A stretch of 47,913 bases of DNA. It comes from Baaleninema simplex PCC 7105. Its GTDB lineage: Bacteria > Cyanobacteriota > Cyanobacteriia > Cyanobacteriales > Geitlerinemataceae. The stretch is from positions 131,986-179,898 of the forward strand of contig NZ_KB235959.1 of assembly GCF_000332355.1 (NCBI RefSeq), read 5' to 3'. Position 1 is the stretch's first letter. Each line of letters opens with the position of its first letter. This document shows, piece by piece, positions 25,579 to 35,225 of the stretch. Under the pieces are notes generated by a model. It did not search any database and was not told the DNA's origin. It worked only from the letters and a program-made list of their open reading frames with translations. Made by a program: the position numbers and the translations under genes.

Positions 25579-25704
25579 TTGTTTTCTACGGAGTTCCTGA
25601 CGGGAACGGGGCAATCTCGTTTTTATGCCCCTATCCTACTCGTCCGTTTTGGAAGTTGCACGATCGCCCCAAATTCAATACAACCTTTCCTCTTCCCTGT
25701 AGAA

Positions 25705-25733
25705 ATCCCCGGCATCTTGAAGATGCCGGGGAT
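25705..25733. terminator. Strong hairpin past the radical SAM gene
   Basis: ATCCCCGGCATCTT (25705-25718) and AAGATGCCGGGGAT (25720-25733) form a 14-bp perfect dyad. On the minus strand it is followed by TTTCT. It lies 185 bp beyond the stop of the radical SAM gene and may act as a terminator or be a repeat. Confidence 0.45.
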
Positions 25734-25758
25734 CTGGCGAATCAATGCCAATTCAAAG

Positions 25759-25858
25759 GGCGCATCTCAATTTCGTAGAATGACCCCTCCGCCTCCGGCA
25801 CCTCCCCTTAGTAAGGGGAGGATGGGTGGGGTTTCGATCGCAAAAGTGAGATGCACCC
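25759..25858. mobile_element. MITE with GGGTGCATCTCA-type ends (copy 1)
   Basis: The inverted ends GGGCGCATCTCAATTT (25759-25774) and its partner (25843-25858, reading GGGTGCATCTCACTTT on the other strand) agree at 14 of 16 positions. The flanks AATTCAAA (25751-25758) and AATTTAAA (25859-25866) look like an aged 8-bp duplication. A small palindrome CTCCCCTTAGTAAGGGGAG sits inside. Confidence 0.65.
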
Positions 25859-25917
25859 AATTTAAAGCGGGTTTGACCGCATAAAAAAGTCAAATAGTCA
25901 AGTTTTTAAAACAAAAC

Positions 25918-27510
25918 TTAACTATTGACTCCCGCACTCACCGGAACGGGTTTCTCAGAAGACTCATCTAAATTGGACTTCGCCTTCAAATAAGCTTCTA
26001 ACTGCGCTTCGATATTGTGGCGAACCATCTCCCGATATTCAATAAAGTGTTCGCTCAAGGCGCAGGTGGCCAAATAACTGATGACCAACCGGGGTTTTTT
26101 GAAATACACGTCCGCCAAATAGCGCCAGAACGTCCAACGGGTGGGTCGAAGGACACCTTGGCGCCAGGCGATCGTCAACAAAGCCCGAATATCTTTCCAG
26201 GCCACATTTCCGCGTTTCGAGACAGCATGACGAGGTTCGCTCATACTAATATAGTGACGGTAAACCCGATTCTGGTAGCGAACAGGGTCGTAGAGTTGAT
26301 AAAAAGCATCGACGTACTCGTTGGCGATGTCCTCAATCGGACGAGTTGGAATAAAGTTCATCAGCGTGGTTTGGTTCACGCCACTCACTTGTTCGAGAAG
26401 ACGGCCTTCTTTTTTTAAGCGTTCCATCAAGGCCGTATTGGGGAGAACTTGCAGCATACTCACCATGGCTTGGGGGATAGCTGTTTGTTCGACAAACTCG
26501 ACAATTCGATCGCCCGCCCCTGGTTTTTCGCCATCGAAGCCGATGATAAATCCCGCCATGACGCGCATTCCCGCTGCGTTAATGGCTCCCACTGCCTCCG
26601 TCAAAGGATCTCGCGTATTTTGAAACTTTTTTGTAAGGGCGAGACTGTCAGCGTCGGGGGTTTCAATGCCCAAGAAAACACTGTTGAAGTTGCAGTCCGC
26701 CATTAAATCCATTAGCTCTGCATCTTGAGCGAGATCGACGGATGCTTCGGTGCTGAGATGAAAGGGATACTGGTGTTCTTTCATCCAGGGTTTAATAGCC
26801 CGCAACAGTAGCTTGACGTTGCGCTTGTTGCCGATGAAGTTATCATCCACTAGGAACACCGACCCGCGCCATCCCAACTCATAAAGGGTATCGAGTTCGG
26901 CAAGGAGTTGTTCGGGGTTTTTGGTGCGGGGTTTGCGCCCGTACAGGACGATGATGTCGCAGAACTCGCACTGGAAGGGACAGCCTCGGGAAAACTGGAC
27001 GGACATATTGTCGTAAGCGTCCAGTTCCAGCAAGTCGTACCGAGGAATGGGGGTTTCCGTGACAGCAGGTTTTTCCGTGGCGCGAAAGACGCCGCGAGTG
27101 TCGCCCCGTTCGATCGCTTCGACAAACATCGGAAGGGTAATTTCCCCTTCGTCGAGAACCAGGAAATCCGCCCCAGCCTCTTCCAATTCCTCGGGAAGCG
27201 AGGTCGGATAGGGACCGCCCACGGCCACGGGTTTACCTCGACGTTGGGCGTGCTGAATTTGCGCCATCATGTCGTCTTTTTGGACGATCATGCCCGAGAG
27301 AATTACCAGTTCGGCCCAGTCCCATTCAGACTCTTCGACGGGACGCACGTTGAGATCGACGAGTTTTAGCTCCCAGGTGTCCGGTAAAATGGCGGCAACG
27401 GTAATCAAGCCCAGGGGCGGTAAGACGGCTTTACGACCGACCAGTTCCATGGCTTTGTCGAAAGACCAAAAACTTTTGGGAAATCGCGGATATAAAAGTA
27501 AAACTCGCAT
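25918..27510 (-). CDS. B12-binding radical SAM protein with DUF4070 domain
   Basis: A 530-residue enzyme with an N-terminal cobalamin-binding domain (RVLLLYPRFP, then VGGPYPTSLPEEL; residues 1-140), a radical SAM core with the cluster motif CPFQCEFC (about residues 175-182) and a C-terminal DUF4070-like region. Relatives include the hopanoid C-2 methylase HpnP, but DUF4070 cyanobacterial paralogues are varied and the substrate cannot be assigned. The ATG at 27510 is favoured (MRVLLLYP); GAGGAAC lies about 13 nt upstream, and a GTG at 27528 is the alternative. It is last in a minus-strand series after hemE and an epimerase gene. Confidence 0.85.
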   Translation of the reverse strand: MRVLLLYPRFPKSFWSFDKAMELVGRKAVLPPLGLITVAAILPDTWELKLVDLNVRPVEESEWDWAELVILSGMIVQKDDMMAQIQHAQRRGKPVAVGGPYPTSLPEELEEAGADFLVLDEGEITLPMFVEAIERGDTRGVFRATEKPAVTETPIPRYDLLELDAYDNMSVQFSRGCPFQCEFCDIIVLYGRKPRTKNPEQLLAELDTLYELGWRGSVFLVDDNFIGNKRNVKLLLRAIKPWMKEHQYPFHLSTEASVDLAQDAELMDLMADCNFNSVFLGIETPDADSLALTKKFQNTRDPLTEAVGAINAAGMRVMAGFIIGFDGEKPGAGDRIVEFVEQTAIPQAMVSMLQVLPNTALMERLKKEGRLLEQVSGVNQTTLMNFIPTRPIEDIANEYVDAFYQLYDPVRYQNRVYRHYISMSEPRHAVSKRGNVAWKDIRALLTIAWRQGVLRPTRWTFWRYLADVYFKKPRLVISYLATCALSEHFIEYREMVRHNIEAQLEAYLKAKSNLDESSEKPVPVSAGVNS

Positions 27511-27659
27511 GAAATAAATGTTCCTCACATATTTTCGTCAGGCTAACACAAATATTTCTCAGTTAGCTCGAGGGAGAGGACAGTTGGCGGTGAAAACGCG
27601 GTTAAAAATTGCTTAAGCGCGCGATCGCGGGAAAACCGAAAAGAGAAGAACCGAGCGAG

Positions 27660-28619
27660 TCAATCGTCCGTTTTGGAATTGGGAAACACGCCCCGTTCCT
27701 TAAGGGCATCTGAAAACGTCTCACAATAAACCGGGAGATCGAACGTCGCTGGCGTGACGGCATCGGGATAAGTAAAGTGTCGGTATTCCAAACAAAAGCG
27801 ATCCCAGGGGGACATCTGTACGTTAAACAGTGCGATCGCAATATCGACCGCCCATTTAGGTAGCGGAATGCGGAAGTAAATCCGCTTGCCCAAATATTTA
27901 CACAGTTCGCTCACCGCGCGATCGACCGTATAAGGCTGAGTTCCGAGAACGTAGCGACGATCGCCGCCAGGGGGATTTTCCACCAAATAACCGACCACTT
28001 CAGCGATATCGCGGGCGTGGGCGAAGTGAAAACTCCCGCTGAGACTGACAAACCGCGCCAACTCGACCCATTTCTTCACCTCGGGAAGCCCCGCCGACAC
28101 GTGAGAATAGGGTTTCGTCTCGTCGCCACCGAGGACGATGGTGGGAAACAGCGTGGTGATGCGATCGGCCACGGGCATTCGATGCAGTTGGCTGAGACAG
28201 TCGTATTTCGACCGAATATAGTCCGTTCCCATGTGGGCGGCAGCTTTTAAAACGTTTCCCTCGCGATCGAGCAAACTCGCAGTCGAAAAATAAATCACCT
28301 GTTCGCACACCTGGCGATCGAGCAGGTGCATCAACATACAGGTTTTCGTCACGTTAATATCGAAGGTTTCCTGCTGTCCGCCCCACGCCGCCGCGGCCAA
28401 AATCGCACAGTGTATGGTAGACAACAACTCCTCGTATTGGTGAATATCCCGTAAATCCCCGTGCAGGACGTGAATTCCCGGCCGTGCGTCGATGTCGATC
28501 CGAAGTTTGGTCGGATCGCGAACGAGCATATACAACTCGCAATCTGTTCGTGCAATGAGGGTTTCGGCGACGTAATGACCGATACACCCACTCGCACCCG
28601 TCAGGAAAACTCGTTTCAT
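27660..28619 (-). CDS. NAD-dependent epimerase/dehydratase family protein (extended SDR)
   Basis: A 319-residue Rossmann-fold protein with the dinucleotide loop TGASGCIG (about residues 7-14), HGDLRD (about 51-56), and a catalytic-type YIRSK in the Y-x-x-x-K position (about 139-143). The substrate is unknown; it could act on a nucleotide sugar, a steroid-like or a tetrapyrrole-related substrate. The ATG at 28619 is preferred to the TTG one codon before. It follows hemE on the same strand after a 108-bp gap holding a GA-rich array. Confidence 0.8.
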   Translation of the reverse strand: MKRVFLTGASGCIGHYVAETLIARTDCELYMLVRDPTKLRIDIDARPGIHVLHGDLRDIHQYEELLSTIHCAILAAAAWGGQQETFDINVTKTCMLMHLLDRQVCEQVIYFSTASLLDREGNVLKAAAHMGTDYIRSKYDCLSQLHRMPVADRITTLFPTIVLGGDETKPYSHVSAGLPEVKKWVELARFVSLSGSFHFAHARDIAEVVGYLVENPPGGDRRYVLGTQPYTVDRAVSELCKYLGKRIYFRIPLPKWAVDIAIALFNVQMSPWDRFCLEYRHFTYPDAVTPATFDLPVYCETFSDALKERGVFPNSKTDD

Positions 28620-28636
28620 CAATTCGCGAAGGTGAG

Positions 28637-28680
28637 AAGCGGAGGGGGAGAGGGGGAGAGGGGGAGAAAGGGAGAGGGAA
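28637..28680. repeat. GA-rich octamer array between hemE and the epimerase gene
   Basis: GGAGAGGG-type repeats, purine-rich on the + strand like all other arrays in the window. Confidence 0.8.
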
Positions 28681-28727
28681 TAGTTTCTTCCTTAGTTTGC
28701 CTCGTCTCCCTATCTAATCGTCCCGAA

Positions 28728-29789
28728 CTAGGCAGTAGCCAAGAGTTTGTCGGCGTTTTTGGCGGTTTCAAAGAAGAACGCCACGTTTTCTTCCGGGGTG
28801 TTGGGAAGCACGCCATGTCCGAGATTGAGAATGTGGCCTCGGTTTCCGGCTTTGCGGATGGTGTCGAGGATGCGATCGCGGATGAAGTCTTGGGAACCGT
28901 ACAACACGCCAGGGTCGAGATTTCCTTGAACTTTCATATCCGGCCCGAGGCGTTTGCGGGCGTCGGCCATATCCACCGTCCAATCGACATTAATAATATC
29001 GGGGCCGGCTTGCGCCATCCGTTCCAACAGTCCCGCACTTCCGCTGACGAGTAGAATTAACGGCGTGTCGGGGTGCGTTTGTTTGACTTGTTGAATAACC
29101 CGTTTTTGATAGGGAAGGGCAAAGGTTTCGTAATCTTGGGGGCTGAGTTGTCCGGCCCAGGAGTCGAACATTTGCACCACTTGGGCGCCACAATCGATTT
29201 GATAGCGAACGTAAGTGGCGATCGAATCGGAGAGTTTTTCGAGCAGTTTGTGTAGCATGGCCGGCTCGGAAAATGCCATTCCTTTAATAATGGAATAGGT
29301 TTTCGATCCTTTTCCTTCCACGGCGTAAGCTGCTAACGTCCAAGGTGCGCCGACGAATCCAAGAACGGCGGCTTCGTTTTTGACTTCTTCCCGCAACGCC
29401 TTCAAAATCGGTTTGATAAACGGAAGCGATTCTTCGGGTTCGAGGGGGTGCAGGCGATCGACCTGTTCCTTCGATCGAATCGGCGGGTCGATAATCGGTC
29501 CTTTCCCCTCGGCGATGTCCATATCGATCCCCATTCCCGGTAACGGCGTCACGATATCAGAAAACAAAATCACGCCGTCGGGTTTGAACGCTCGCCAAGG
29601 CTGCAACGACACCTCGATCGCCACTTCCGGAATTTCAGAGCGTTCGCGGAAGCTTGGATACTTTTCGCGCAAGTCTCGATAAGCTTTCATATACCGCCCT
29701 GCTTGCCGCATCATCCACACCGGGGGACGGTCTAGCACTTCACCGCGTGCGGCTCTCAACAAATAGGGAATCTGGGGAGAACCCGTCAT
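28728..29789 (-). CDS. hemE: Uroporphyrinogen decarboxylase HemE
   Basis: HemE removes four acetate carboxyls from uroporphyrinogen III to give coproporphyrinogen III, on the shared route to haem, chlorophyll and bilins. The 353-residue protein has the N-terminal signature [18 protein letters not shown] (about residues 21-38), the active-site Asp region in [12 protein letters not shown], the second signature [16 protein letters not shown] (about 144-159) and [14 protein letters not shown] near the end. The ATG at 29789 has AAGGAAA about 8 nt upstream. Length is standard. Confidence 0.96.
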   Translation of the reverse strand: MTGSPQIPYLLRAARGEVLDRPPVWMMRQAGRYMKAYRDLREKYPSFRERSEIPEVAIEVSLQPWRAFKPDGVILFSDIVTPLPGMGIDMDIAEGKGPIIDPPIRSKEQVDRLHPLEPEESLPFIKPILKALREEVKNEAAVLGFVGAPWTLAAYAVEGKGSKTYSIIKGMAFSEPAMLHKLLEKLSDSIATYVRYQIDCGAQVVQMFDSWAGQLSPQDYETFALPYQKRVIQQVKQTHPDTPLILLVSGSAGLLERMAQAGPDIINVDWTVDMADARKRLGPDMKVQGNLDPGVLYGSQDFIRDRILDTIRKAGNRGHILNLGHGVLPNTPEENVAFFFETAKNADKLLATA

Positions 29790-29846
29790 TATAACGTTTC
29801 CTTAAAAATGTTTTTGATTGCCATCGCTTAGCTTACCACAGTCGAA

Positions 29847-29956
29847 GAAGAGGGGGAGAGGGGGAGAGGGGGAGAGGGGGAAAAAGGGAGAAGGGGAGAG
29901 GGGGAGAAAGGGAGAAGGGGAGAGGGGGAGACCCGGAAAACACTGTTCCCCGTTCC
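29847..29956. repeat. GA-rich array and CCGTTCC heptamers after the lpxB-related gene
   Basis: A GA-rich array at about 29847-29932, followed by CTGTTCCCCGTTCCC-type heptamers from about 29940. The heptamers continue into the coding 3' end of the next gene (to about 29976). Confidence 0.8.
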
Positions 29957-31204
29957 CTATTCCCCGTTCCCTGTTAACAGTTTCACGAGTTTTTCCGCTG
30001 CGCCGGGTTCGCCTCGGACGCAGGCGAGGTTTTGGCGAATTCGAGCGAGTTCGGCGGAATTCTCCAGTAAATTAACGGCGTATCGGGCGATGTCTTCGGG
30101 GGGAAACTGTCCGACGAATTCAGGAACGATTTGTTCGTTCGCCCAGATGTTCGGCCAGGCTAAGCGGGAACCTCCCGCCTGGCGATCGAGCCATTTCCAG
30201 GCTATCCAGCTAAACAGTTTGGTAAAGCTGTCTCCAACGCCGGGTAAGTGGGCTAACAACCCCGGAATTCCATCCCACGCCCGCATGATGTCGAGGCGAT
30301 GCGTGGGAAGCAAGACTAACATGGGAACGGCGAGGGCGGCGAGTTCGGCGGTATTTGCGCCGACGGTGGTAATGCAGAGGGCGCACTGTTGTAAAACCTC
30401 GGTGGCTGGGGTTTGCGTCCACAGGCGCAGTTTGACTCCAGACGAGGTGACGAGATAGGGGATTCCGTCGTCGAAGATCGGTTCGCCTCCGGGCCAATTT
30501 AAGGCAGAAATCGCTCGATTGAATTGAGGATCGGCGTATTTGGCCAACGTCTCGAGATCGACGGTGGGGGCGACGGGGACGATAAACTGTACGTCGGGGC
30601 GAAGTGGGTGGATGCGATCGGCGATCGCCAAACTCAAGGGAACGCCGAGGGTGAGTTTGAGGGGTTTGGAACCGGGAAGAAATCCGAGAGTTGTGTTGGC
30701 GGTATCTGGATTCGCGTCGGTGTCGCCTTGCGCGTCCGCCATGAGATTTCCCACGATACTGAGTTTGTGGGCGTAGCGTTTGGGGGCGTTGTCGATCGCC
30801 TTTTGCGTCGCGACGCCGAAGCGATCGACCCAGCGATACCATTGAGCTTCCCATTCGGCATAAACTACAATGCGGTAGCCGAGGCGTTTTCCAACGATAA
30901 CGGGAAACAGGCGATCGCCCCCGAGGAATAACACGACACCGCGATCGCGCCACTCCCAATGTTCGGCGGTTTTTCCCCACAACAAAAAATCCCAAAACGC
31001 CGCTGCACCTTGAACGCGATCGACCTCGGGATAAGACGCCACGATGTCGGCTTCCCGTCCGCTGGCGTGGGGACAGGGCGATAAAATAACGGAAATTCGC
31101 ACGTTCTCGAACTGTCGCCGCACCTCTTCAACCACCGGACGCACCCACGTCGCAATCTCGCCGGGGCCGTTAGAGAGAATGAGAAGATCGAAGGGTTGAG
31201 ACAT
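29957..31204 (-). CDS. Lipid-A-disaccharide synthase-related protein (cyanobacterial LpxB-like)
   Basis: A 415-residue GT-B-fold protein of the cyanobacterial LpxB-related group. It starts MSQPFDLLILSNGPGEIATW, the typical opening, and has FLPGSKPLKLTLGVPLS and ITTVGANTAELAALAVPMLVL at the donor-binding side. True LpxB condenses UDP-diacyl-GlcN with lipid X; whether this relative does so is unproven. The ATG at 31204 is chosen over upstream codons to 31246. The last codons (reading LLTGNGE and stop) are written in GGGAACGGGGAATAG heptamer repeat, so the native C-terminus may have been altered. A palindromic repeat borders the start. Confidence 0.8.
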   Translation of the reverse strand: MSQPFDLLILSNGPGEIATWVRPVVEEVRRQFENVRISVILSPCPHASGREADIVASYPEVDRVQGAAAFWDFLLWGKTAEHWEWRDRGVVLFLGGDRLFPVIVGKRLGYRIVVYAEWEAQWYRWVDRFGVATQKAIDNAPKRYAHKLSIVGNLMADAQGDTDANPDTANTTLGFLPGSKPLKLTLGVPLSLAIADRIHPLRPDVQFIVPVAPTVDLETLAKYADPQFNRAISALNWPGGEPIFDDGIPYLVTSSGVKLRLWTQTPATEVLQQCALCITTVGANTAELAALAVPMLVLLPTHRLDIMRAWDGIPGLLAHLPGVGDSFTKLFSWIAWKWLDRQAGGSRLAWPNIWANEQIVPEFVGQFPPEDIARYAVNLLENSAELARIRQNLACVRGEPGAAEKLVKLLTGNGE

Positions 31205-31214
31205 CTCGAAATGA

Positions 31215-31415
31215 TAAACGTAGGGTGCCGTGACGCGGGCTTTCAAATTACGCCGAAATCAAGTCAATGTTAAATTACTGCGTCACGCACTGCGTCACGC
31301 ACCGCCCCCAACCGGCCGATGAAGAGAGGAAGAGAATCGATAGAATGCGTGACACGGCCGGAAAATGCGATCGAAATTCAGGTTAATGTGACATTACCGA
31401 GTCGTGCATCGCCCT
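31215..31415. repeat. Type C palindromic repeat cluster, lpxB-related/O-antigen ligase gap
   Basis: The gap between divergent genes holds degraded units: GGGTGCCGTGACGCGG (31213-31228), two nearby GCGTCACGCAC copies (about 31281-31302), the CGCCCCCAACCG and GATGAAGAGAGG segment shared with 410-445, and a further CGTGACACGGCCGG unit near 31349. Promoters for the two flanking genes must lie in or over it. Confidence 0.6.
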
Positions 31416-31430
31416 CCAATATCAAACCTT

Positions 31431-32696
31431 ATGTTACGACGATTCACAAAATGGAATTGGATAGAAGCAGGGCTGTTGGTGTTCCCGTTAAGTCCGTTTC
31501 TCGGCGGTTTAGCAGTGGTTGGCGTCACGCTGGCGGTGTGGTGGCGTCAGTGGCGAGCGTTGTTGAACCGTCCGCTGGTGTGGGGATTGGGAGCGTTTGC
31601 ATTGTTGGCGGTGGTGTCGTCGCTGATGGCGGGCGATCGACATTCGGCGTTATTGGGATTGTTTAATTTTCTCCCGTTTGTGGTAGTTTTTGGGGCGATG
31701 ACTTGTCTGATTCGCCGTCCCTCGCAACTGCGACAACTGGCTGAAGCGATCGTCATCTCGTCGATTCCAGTGGTGGCGATCGGAATCGGACAAATGTTTT
31801 TGGGATGGCGAGGTCCGATCGATCTGGGGTTGGTGTTGTCTTGGCCGTTGGAACCCGGCGGCGCACCTTCGGGGCGAATGTCCTCGGTGTTCGAGTATAC
31901 CAACGTTTTAGCCAACTATACCGCGATCGTCTGGGCGTTGGGATTGGGGCTGATGGTGGAGGCGTCGGGACTTCAAAATCGCAACATCGAGCCGAAACGA
32001 TTGCTGTTGTGGAGTGTTATTTTACTCGGAAACGCCCTCGTGTTGCTTCTCACCTCGTCTCGCAACGCTTGGGGTGTGGCGTTTTTGTGTTTTGTGGCTT
32101 ATGCGGTGTATTTGGGATGGCGATGGATTTTGCTGGGGTTGGGGGCGATCGCAGCGTCGGTTTTGGGGGCGGCGTTTCTCCCCGACGGTTCCGGGGGAGG
32201 GTGGCTGAGAACCCTGGTTCCGCCGTATTTTTGGTTGCGGTTGTCGGATAAGCTGCACCCCGATCGCCCGGTGGAGTTAATGCGGGTGACGCAGTGGCGG
32301 TTTGCGTGGGAGTTGGCGGGCGATCGGCCGTTTTTCGGCTGGGGGTTGCGGAATTTTACGGCGTTGTACGAATCTCAGATGGGGCTGTGGTTGGGACATC
32401 CCCATAATTTGCTATTGATGTTGTTGGCGGAAGTGGGATTTCCGGCGACGTTGATGTTATGTGCGGTGGTGGGTTGGGTATTGTTTCGCGGCGTTCGGGA
32501 GTTTTCTGGGTTGGAATCTCAGGAGCGTTTGATGTTGTTTGCGATGATGGTGGCGTTTGGCGCAACAGCGGTATTTCATGGCTTAGATGTGACACTGTTC
32601 GACGCCCGGATTAATCTGTTGGGTTGGGTGTTGTTGGCGGGAATTGAGGGAGTGGTTAGGGAAGCTGAAAGGGTCAGGTTGAACGATGTGAGGTAA
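31431..32696 (+). CDS. O-antigen ligase family membrane protein (WaaL/Wzy_C-like)
   Basis: A 421-residue protein with about ten to twelve hydrophobic spans and the periplasmic-loop motif GHPHNLLLMLLAEVGFPA (about residues 321-338), characteristic of the O-antigen ligase/polymerase superfamily. FFGWGLRNF lies just before it, as usual. The likely role is attachment or polymerisation of surface polysaccharide at the inner-membrane outer face. The ATG at 31431 is chosen; a GTG at 31404 is possible. No ribosome site is evident. Confidence 0.82.
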   Translation: MLRRFTKWNWIEAGLLVFPLSPFLGGLAVVGVTLAVWWRQWRALLNRPLVWGLGAFALLAVVSSLMAGDRHSALLGLFNFLPFVVVFGAMTCLIRRPSQLRQLAEAIVISSIPVVAIGIGQMFLGWRGPIDLGLVLSWPLEPGGAPSGRMSSVFEYTNVLANYTAIVWALGLGLMVEASGLQNRNIEPKRLLLWSVILLGNALVLLLTSSRNAWGVAFLCFVAYAVYLGWRWILLGLGAIAASVLGAAFLPDGSGGGWLRTLVPPYFWLRLSDKLHPDRPVELMRVTQWRFAWELAGDRPFFGWGLRNFTALYESQMGLWLGHPHNLLLMLLAEVGFPATLMLCAVVGWVLFRGVREFSGLESQERLMLFAMMVAFGATAVFHGLDVTLFDARINLLGWVLLAGIEGVVREAERVRLNDVR

Positions 32697-32775
32697 ACGT
32701 CTCATAGCCGTTAGGCGATTCGGTGGGAATAGTTACACTCCACCTTTTCCGATAAGCTAGGTTTTAAGAAGTCTT

Positions 32776-32830
32776 CACCACATCCCCCCTTCGCCCCCCT
32801 TGAAAGGGGGTTGGGGGGATGGTTGGGGGG
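32776..32830. repeat. G/C-rich palindromic repeat
   Basis: ATCCCCCCTT-, CCCCCCTT, AAGGGGG- and TTGGGGGGAT blocks form nested dyads, related to the 41-bp unit that disrupts iscB. It lies between convergent O-antigen ligase and ackA and may double as a terminator. Confidence 0.7.
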
Positions 32831-32982
32831 ATAGAGGGGCTTGTCCGGCTGGGTAAAACCAGTGTTTGAGATTCGGATTTCATCTCACGCAGGGTTTTGG
32901 CGAATCGATAAGCTTTCCAATTTCCAAATCCTGGAAACGGGATTGAAACTGGCAATCTCTCTAGTGGCGATCGCTTTCTTTT

Positions 32983-34200
32983 CTAACCTACCTTCGCCAA
33001 CTTCCAACATTCCCCCGCGATCGCCCAATCCTCCTGAGCGCGAATTATCAACACTCGTACCGTCGAATTCATCGCCGCAATATCCGAATCCTTCACAGAC
33101 GCAGCGTTTTTGCGCGAATCGAGTTTTAATCCCAAAAAATCTAACCCCGCACAAGTTGCAGCCCGCACGTCGGCGGAATTTTCCCCCACACCTGCCGTAA
33201 ATGCCAAAACATCTAACCCCCCTAACTGGGGAATCATCGAGGCGATCGCACTCTGCAATCGAGAGACGTACATCTCAAAAGCCAACTCTGCGCGATCGCT
33301 CCCGTTTTCCATCGCCTTGAGGATCGATCGCATATCCCCCGACTCCCCAGAAACGCCTTTGAGTCCCGATTCCTTATTCAGCATCTTATCCACGCCCTCA
33401 AAATCGAACCCTTCCTCTCGCATCAAATACATGGGAATTGCCGGATCGATCGAACCGCTACGACTCCCCATCATCAACCCTTCCAACGGCGTGAAACCCA
33501 TCGTCGTATTCACACTCATTCCGTCGCGAACCGCCGCCAGAGAACAGCCATGTCCCAAATGACAAGTTATAACCCGCAACGACGCTAACGGTTCCTCTAG
33601 GAGTTCCGCCGCACGTTCGGCACAATAGCGATGGCTGATACCGTGGAACCCATACCGACGGACTCCCTTTTCAAACCAGCGATAGGGAATCGGATACGCC
33701 GACACCGACTTCGGCATTTGACTGTGAAACGCCGTATCGAACACCGCCACTTGTGGTACGTCTCCCAACACTTCCTCCACAGCGAGGATTTCTTCTAAAT
33801 GGGCGGGGTTGTGGTTGGGGGCTAAGGGAATCAAATCTTCAATGGCTTGTTTCACCGCTGGCGTAATAAGCGTGGCGTCCGAATACTCCGTTCCCCCGTG
33901 AACCACCCGATGACCGACAATGGCGATTTCCGACAACTTCTCGAGAACCTTCGTTTCGCCCTGCACCAGCGTATCCAGCATTTCCCCCAAACCGTGGGCC
34001 CGAGCGTAAATCGAGAGTTCGCTTTTTTGCTTCGTGTCGTTGGCTTCGACAGTTAACAGTCCGTATTCCGTTCCCACGCCCCAATCGATGGTCGCTTCCC
34101 AAATCGGTTCTTGGGGCGTATCGGGAAACCCCGCCTCGGGAACGTCGTACAAACAGCTTTTCTGAGAACTCGAGCCAGCATTCAGTACGAGAATCTTCAT
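32983..34200 (-). CDS. ackA: Acetate kinase AckA
   Basis: AckA interconverts acetyl-phosphate + ADP and acetate + ATP. The 405-residue ASKHA-fold protein has the N-terminal phosphate loop LNAGSSSQK (about residues 5-13), YGFHGISHRY, HLGHGCSLAAV and GFTPLEGLMMGSRSG. The ATG at 34200 is standard (MKILVLNAGSSS); the upstream frame to 34263 only translates heptamer repeats. No Shine-Dalgarno is visible. Acetyl-phosphate can come from the phosphoketolase encoded 5.3 kb away. No phosphotransacetylase gene is in the window. Confidence 0.95.
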   Translation of the reverse strand: MKILVLNAGSSSQKSCLYDVPEAGFPDTPQEPIWEATIDWGVGTEYGLLTVEANDTKQKSELSIYARAHGLGEMLDTLVQGETKVLEKLSEIAIVGHRVVHGGTEYSDATLITPAVKQAIEDLIPLAPNHNPAHLEEILAVEEVLGDVPQVAVFDTAFHSQMPKSVSAYPIPYRWFEKGVRRYGFHGISHRYCAERAAELLEEPLASLRVITCHLGHGCSLAAVRDGMSVNTTMGFTPLEGLMMGSRSGSIDPAIPMYLMREEGFDFEGVDKMLNKESGLKGVSGESGDMRSILKAMENGSDRAELAFEMYVSRLQSAIASMIPQLGGLDVLAFTAGVGENSADVRAATCAGLDFLGLKLDSRKNAASVKDSDIAAMNSTVRVLIIRAQEDWAIAGECWKLAKVG

Positions 34201-34270
34201 AATTGAAAATTGATAGTTGAGAGGGAACAGGGAACGGGGAACGGGGAACAGTTTTTTCCTCAACTCCTAA

Positions 34271-34903
34271 TCACGTCCCCGGTCGCGTGCGGAGGCTTTC
34301 GTCGAGATAGGATCGATCGGCTAAGGCGTGCATTAACGGCCCGTGTTCGCGAAATTCGACAATACTCACACCGCCGACGGGCATGGCGATGCGATCGCGG
34401 AACCGCCCTGGGTCGATTCCTAACAGACTGCAAATCATAATGCGAATCGTCGCTTTGTGAGATACGACTAACACGTTGCCCGTCTCGTGGCGTTCTTGAA
34501 TCTCGCGAATCACTTCCGACGCTCGCCTGGCCGCTTCGATGCCCTTTTCGCCACCTGTAGGGGCGTTCCAACCGGGATCGGTCAACCAACGGATGTAATC
34601 GTCGTGAAATTCCTGGTTGACCTCATCGGGGGTTTTGCCTTCCCATTTTCCATAAGCGAGTTCTTTAATTCCCTCGCGAATCTGGGGCGTTAAGCCCGTG
34701 CGATCGCACAAAAACTTCGCCGTCGCCATCGTCCGTTTCATAGGACTGACATAAGCAGCTTCCCACGGAAGATCGGCATAAGCCTCGGCGAACTGGTGTG
34801 CCATTTTCGACCCATCTTCCGTTAAATCTGGGTCGAGATCGCCGCAGTATCCGCCGATTTTGCTGTGAGTGGTTTCGCCGTGTCGGATGAAGAAGAGTTT
34901 CAT
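34271..34903 (-). CDS. Histidine phosphatase family protein (phosphoglycerate-mutase-like)
   Basis: A 210-residue protein with the catalytic RHGET motif (residues 7-11), YVSPMKRTMATA (about 51-62), the acid residue in GIKELAYGKWEGKT and the second catalytic His in VVSHKATIR (about 146-154). It could be a cofactor-dependent phosphoglycerate mutase or a broad phosphatase; sequence alone does not decide. Its place between ackA and pyk favours a glycolytic role. The ATG at 34903 is used. The stop is 70 bp before the ackA start, with a short GGGAACA/GGGAACG heptamer run between. Confidence 0.85.
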   Translation of the reverse strand: MKLFFIRHGETTHSKIGGYCGDLDPDLTEDGSKMAHQFAEAYADLPWEAAYVSPMKRTMATAKFLCDRTGLTPQIREGIKELAYGKWEGKTPDEVNQEFHDDYIRWLTDPGWNAPTGGEKGIEAARRASEVIREIQERHETGNVLVVSHKATIRIMICSLLGIDPGRFRDRIAMPVGGVSIVEFREHGPLMHALADRSYLDESLRTRPGT

Positions 34904-34912
34904 GGTTTCTTA

Positions 34913-35222
34913 GGAGGGGGAGCAAGGGAGAGGGGGAGCAAGGGAGAGGGGGAGAAGGGGAGAGGGGGAGCGAAGGGAGAGGGGGAGAAGGGGAGAGGGG
35001 GAGAGGGGGAGAAGGGGAGCAAGGGAGAGGGGGAGAAGGGGAGAGGGGGAGAGGGGGAGAAGGGGAGAGGAGGAGCAAGGGAGAGGAGGAGCAAGGGAGA
35101 GGGGGAGCAAGGGAGAGGGGGAGCAAGGGAGAGGGGGAGAAACTGTTACCTGTTAACTATTCTCACTGTTCACTGCTCGCTGTTCACTGTTCACTGTAAA
35201 AGGCTGGTGACTGAAAGAATAC
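34913..35222. repeat. Longest GA-rich array plus ACTG repeats (phosphatase/pyk gap)
   Basis: GAGAGGGG/GAGCAAGG octamers run from about 34913 to 35142, the longest array in the window. They are followed by AAACTGTTACCTGTTAACT and CACTGTTCACTG units ending CTGTAAAAGG. The gap holds no gene; long Ser/Pro/Leu frames there are artefacts of the repeat. Confidence 0.9.
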
Positions 35223-35225
35223 TCC

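Noticed and set aside
32913-32949. A 37-nt CRISPR-repeat-like sequence ending GGGATTGAAAC
   Set aside because: Only one copy exists in the window and there are no spacers or cas genes; at most it is an orphan relic or chance.
34900-35126. Several long low-complexity ORFs on both strands
   Set aside because: They are frames through an octamer repeat with no start signals or family features.
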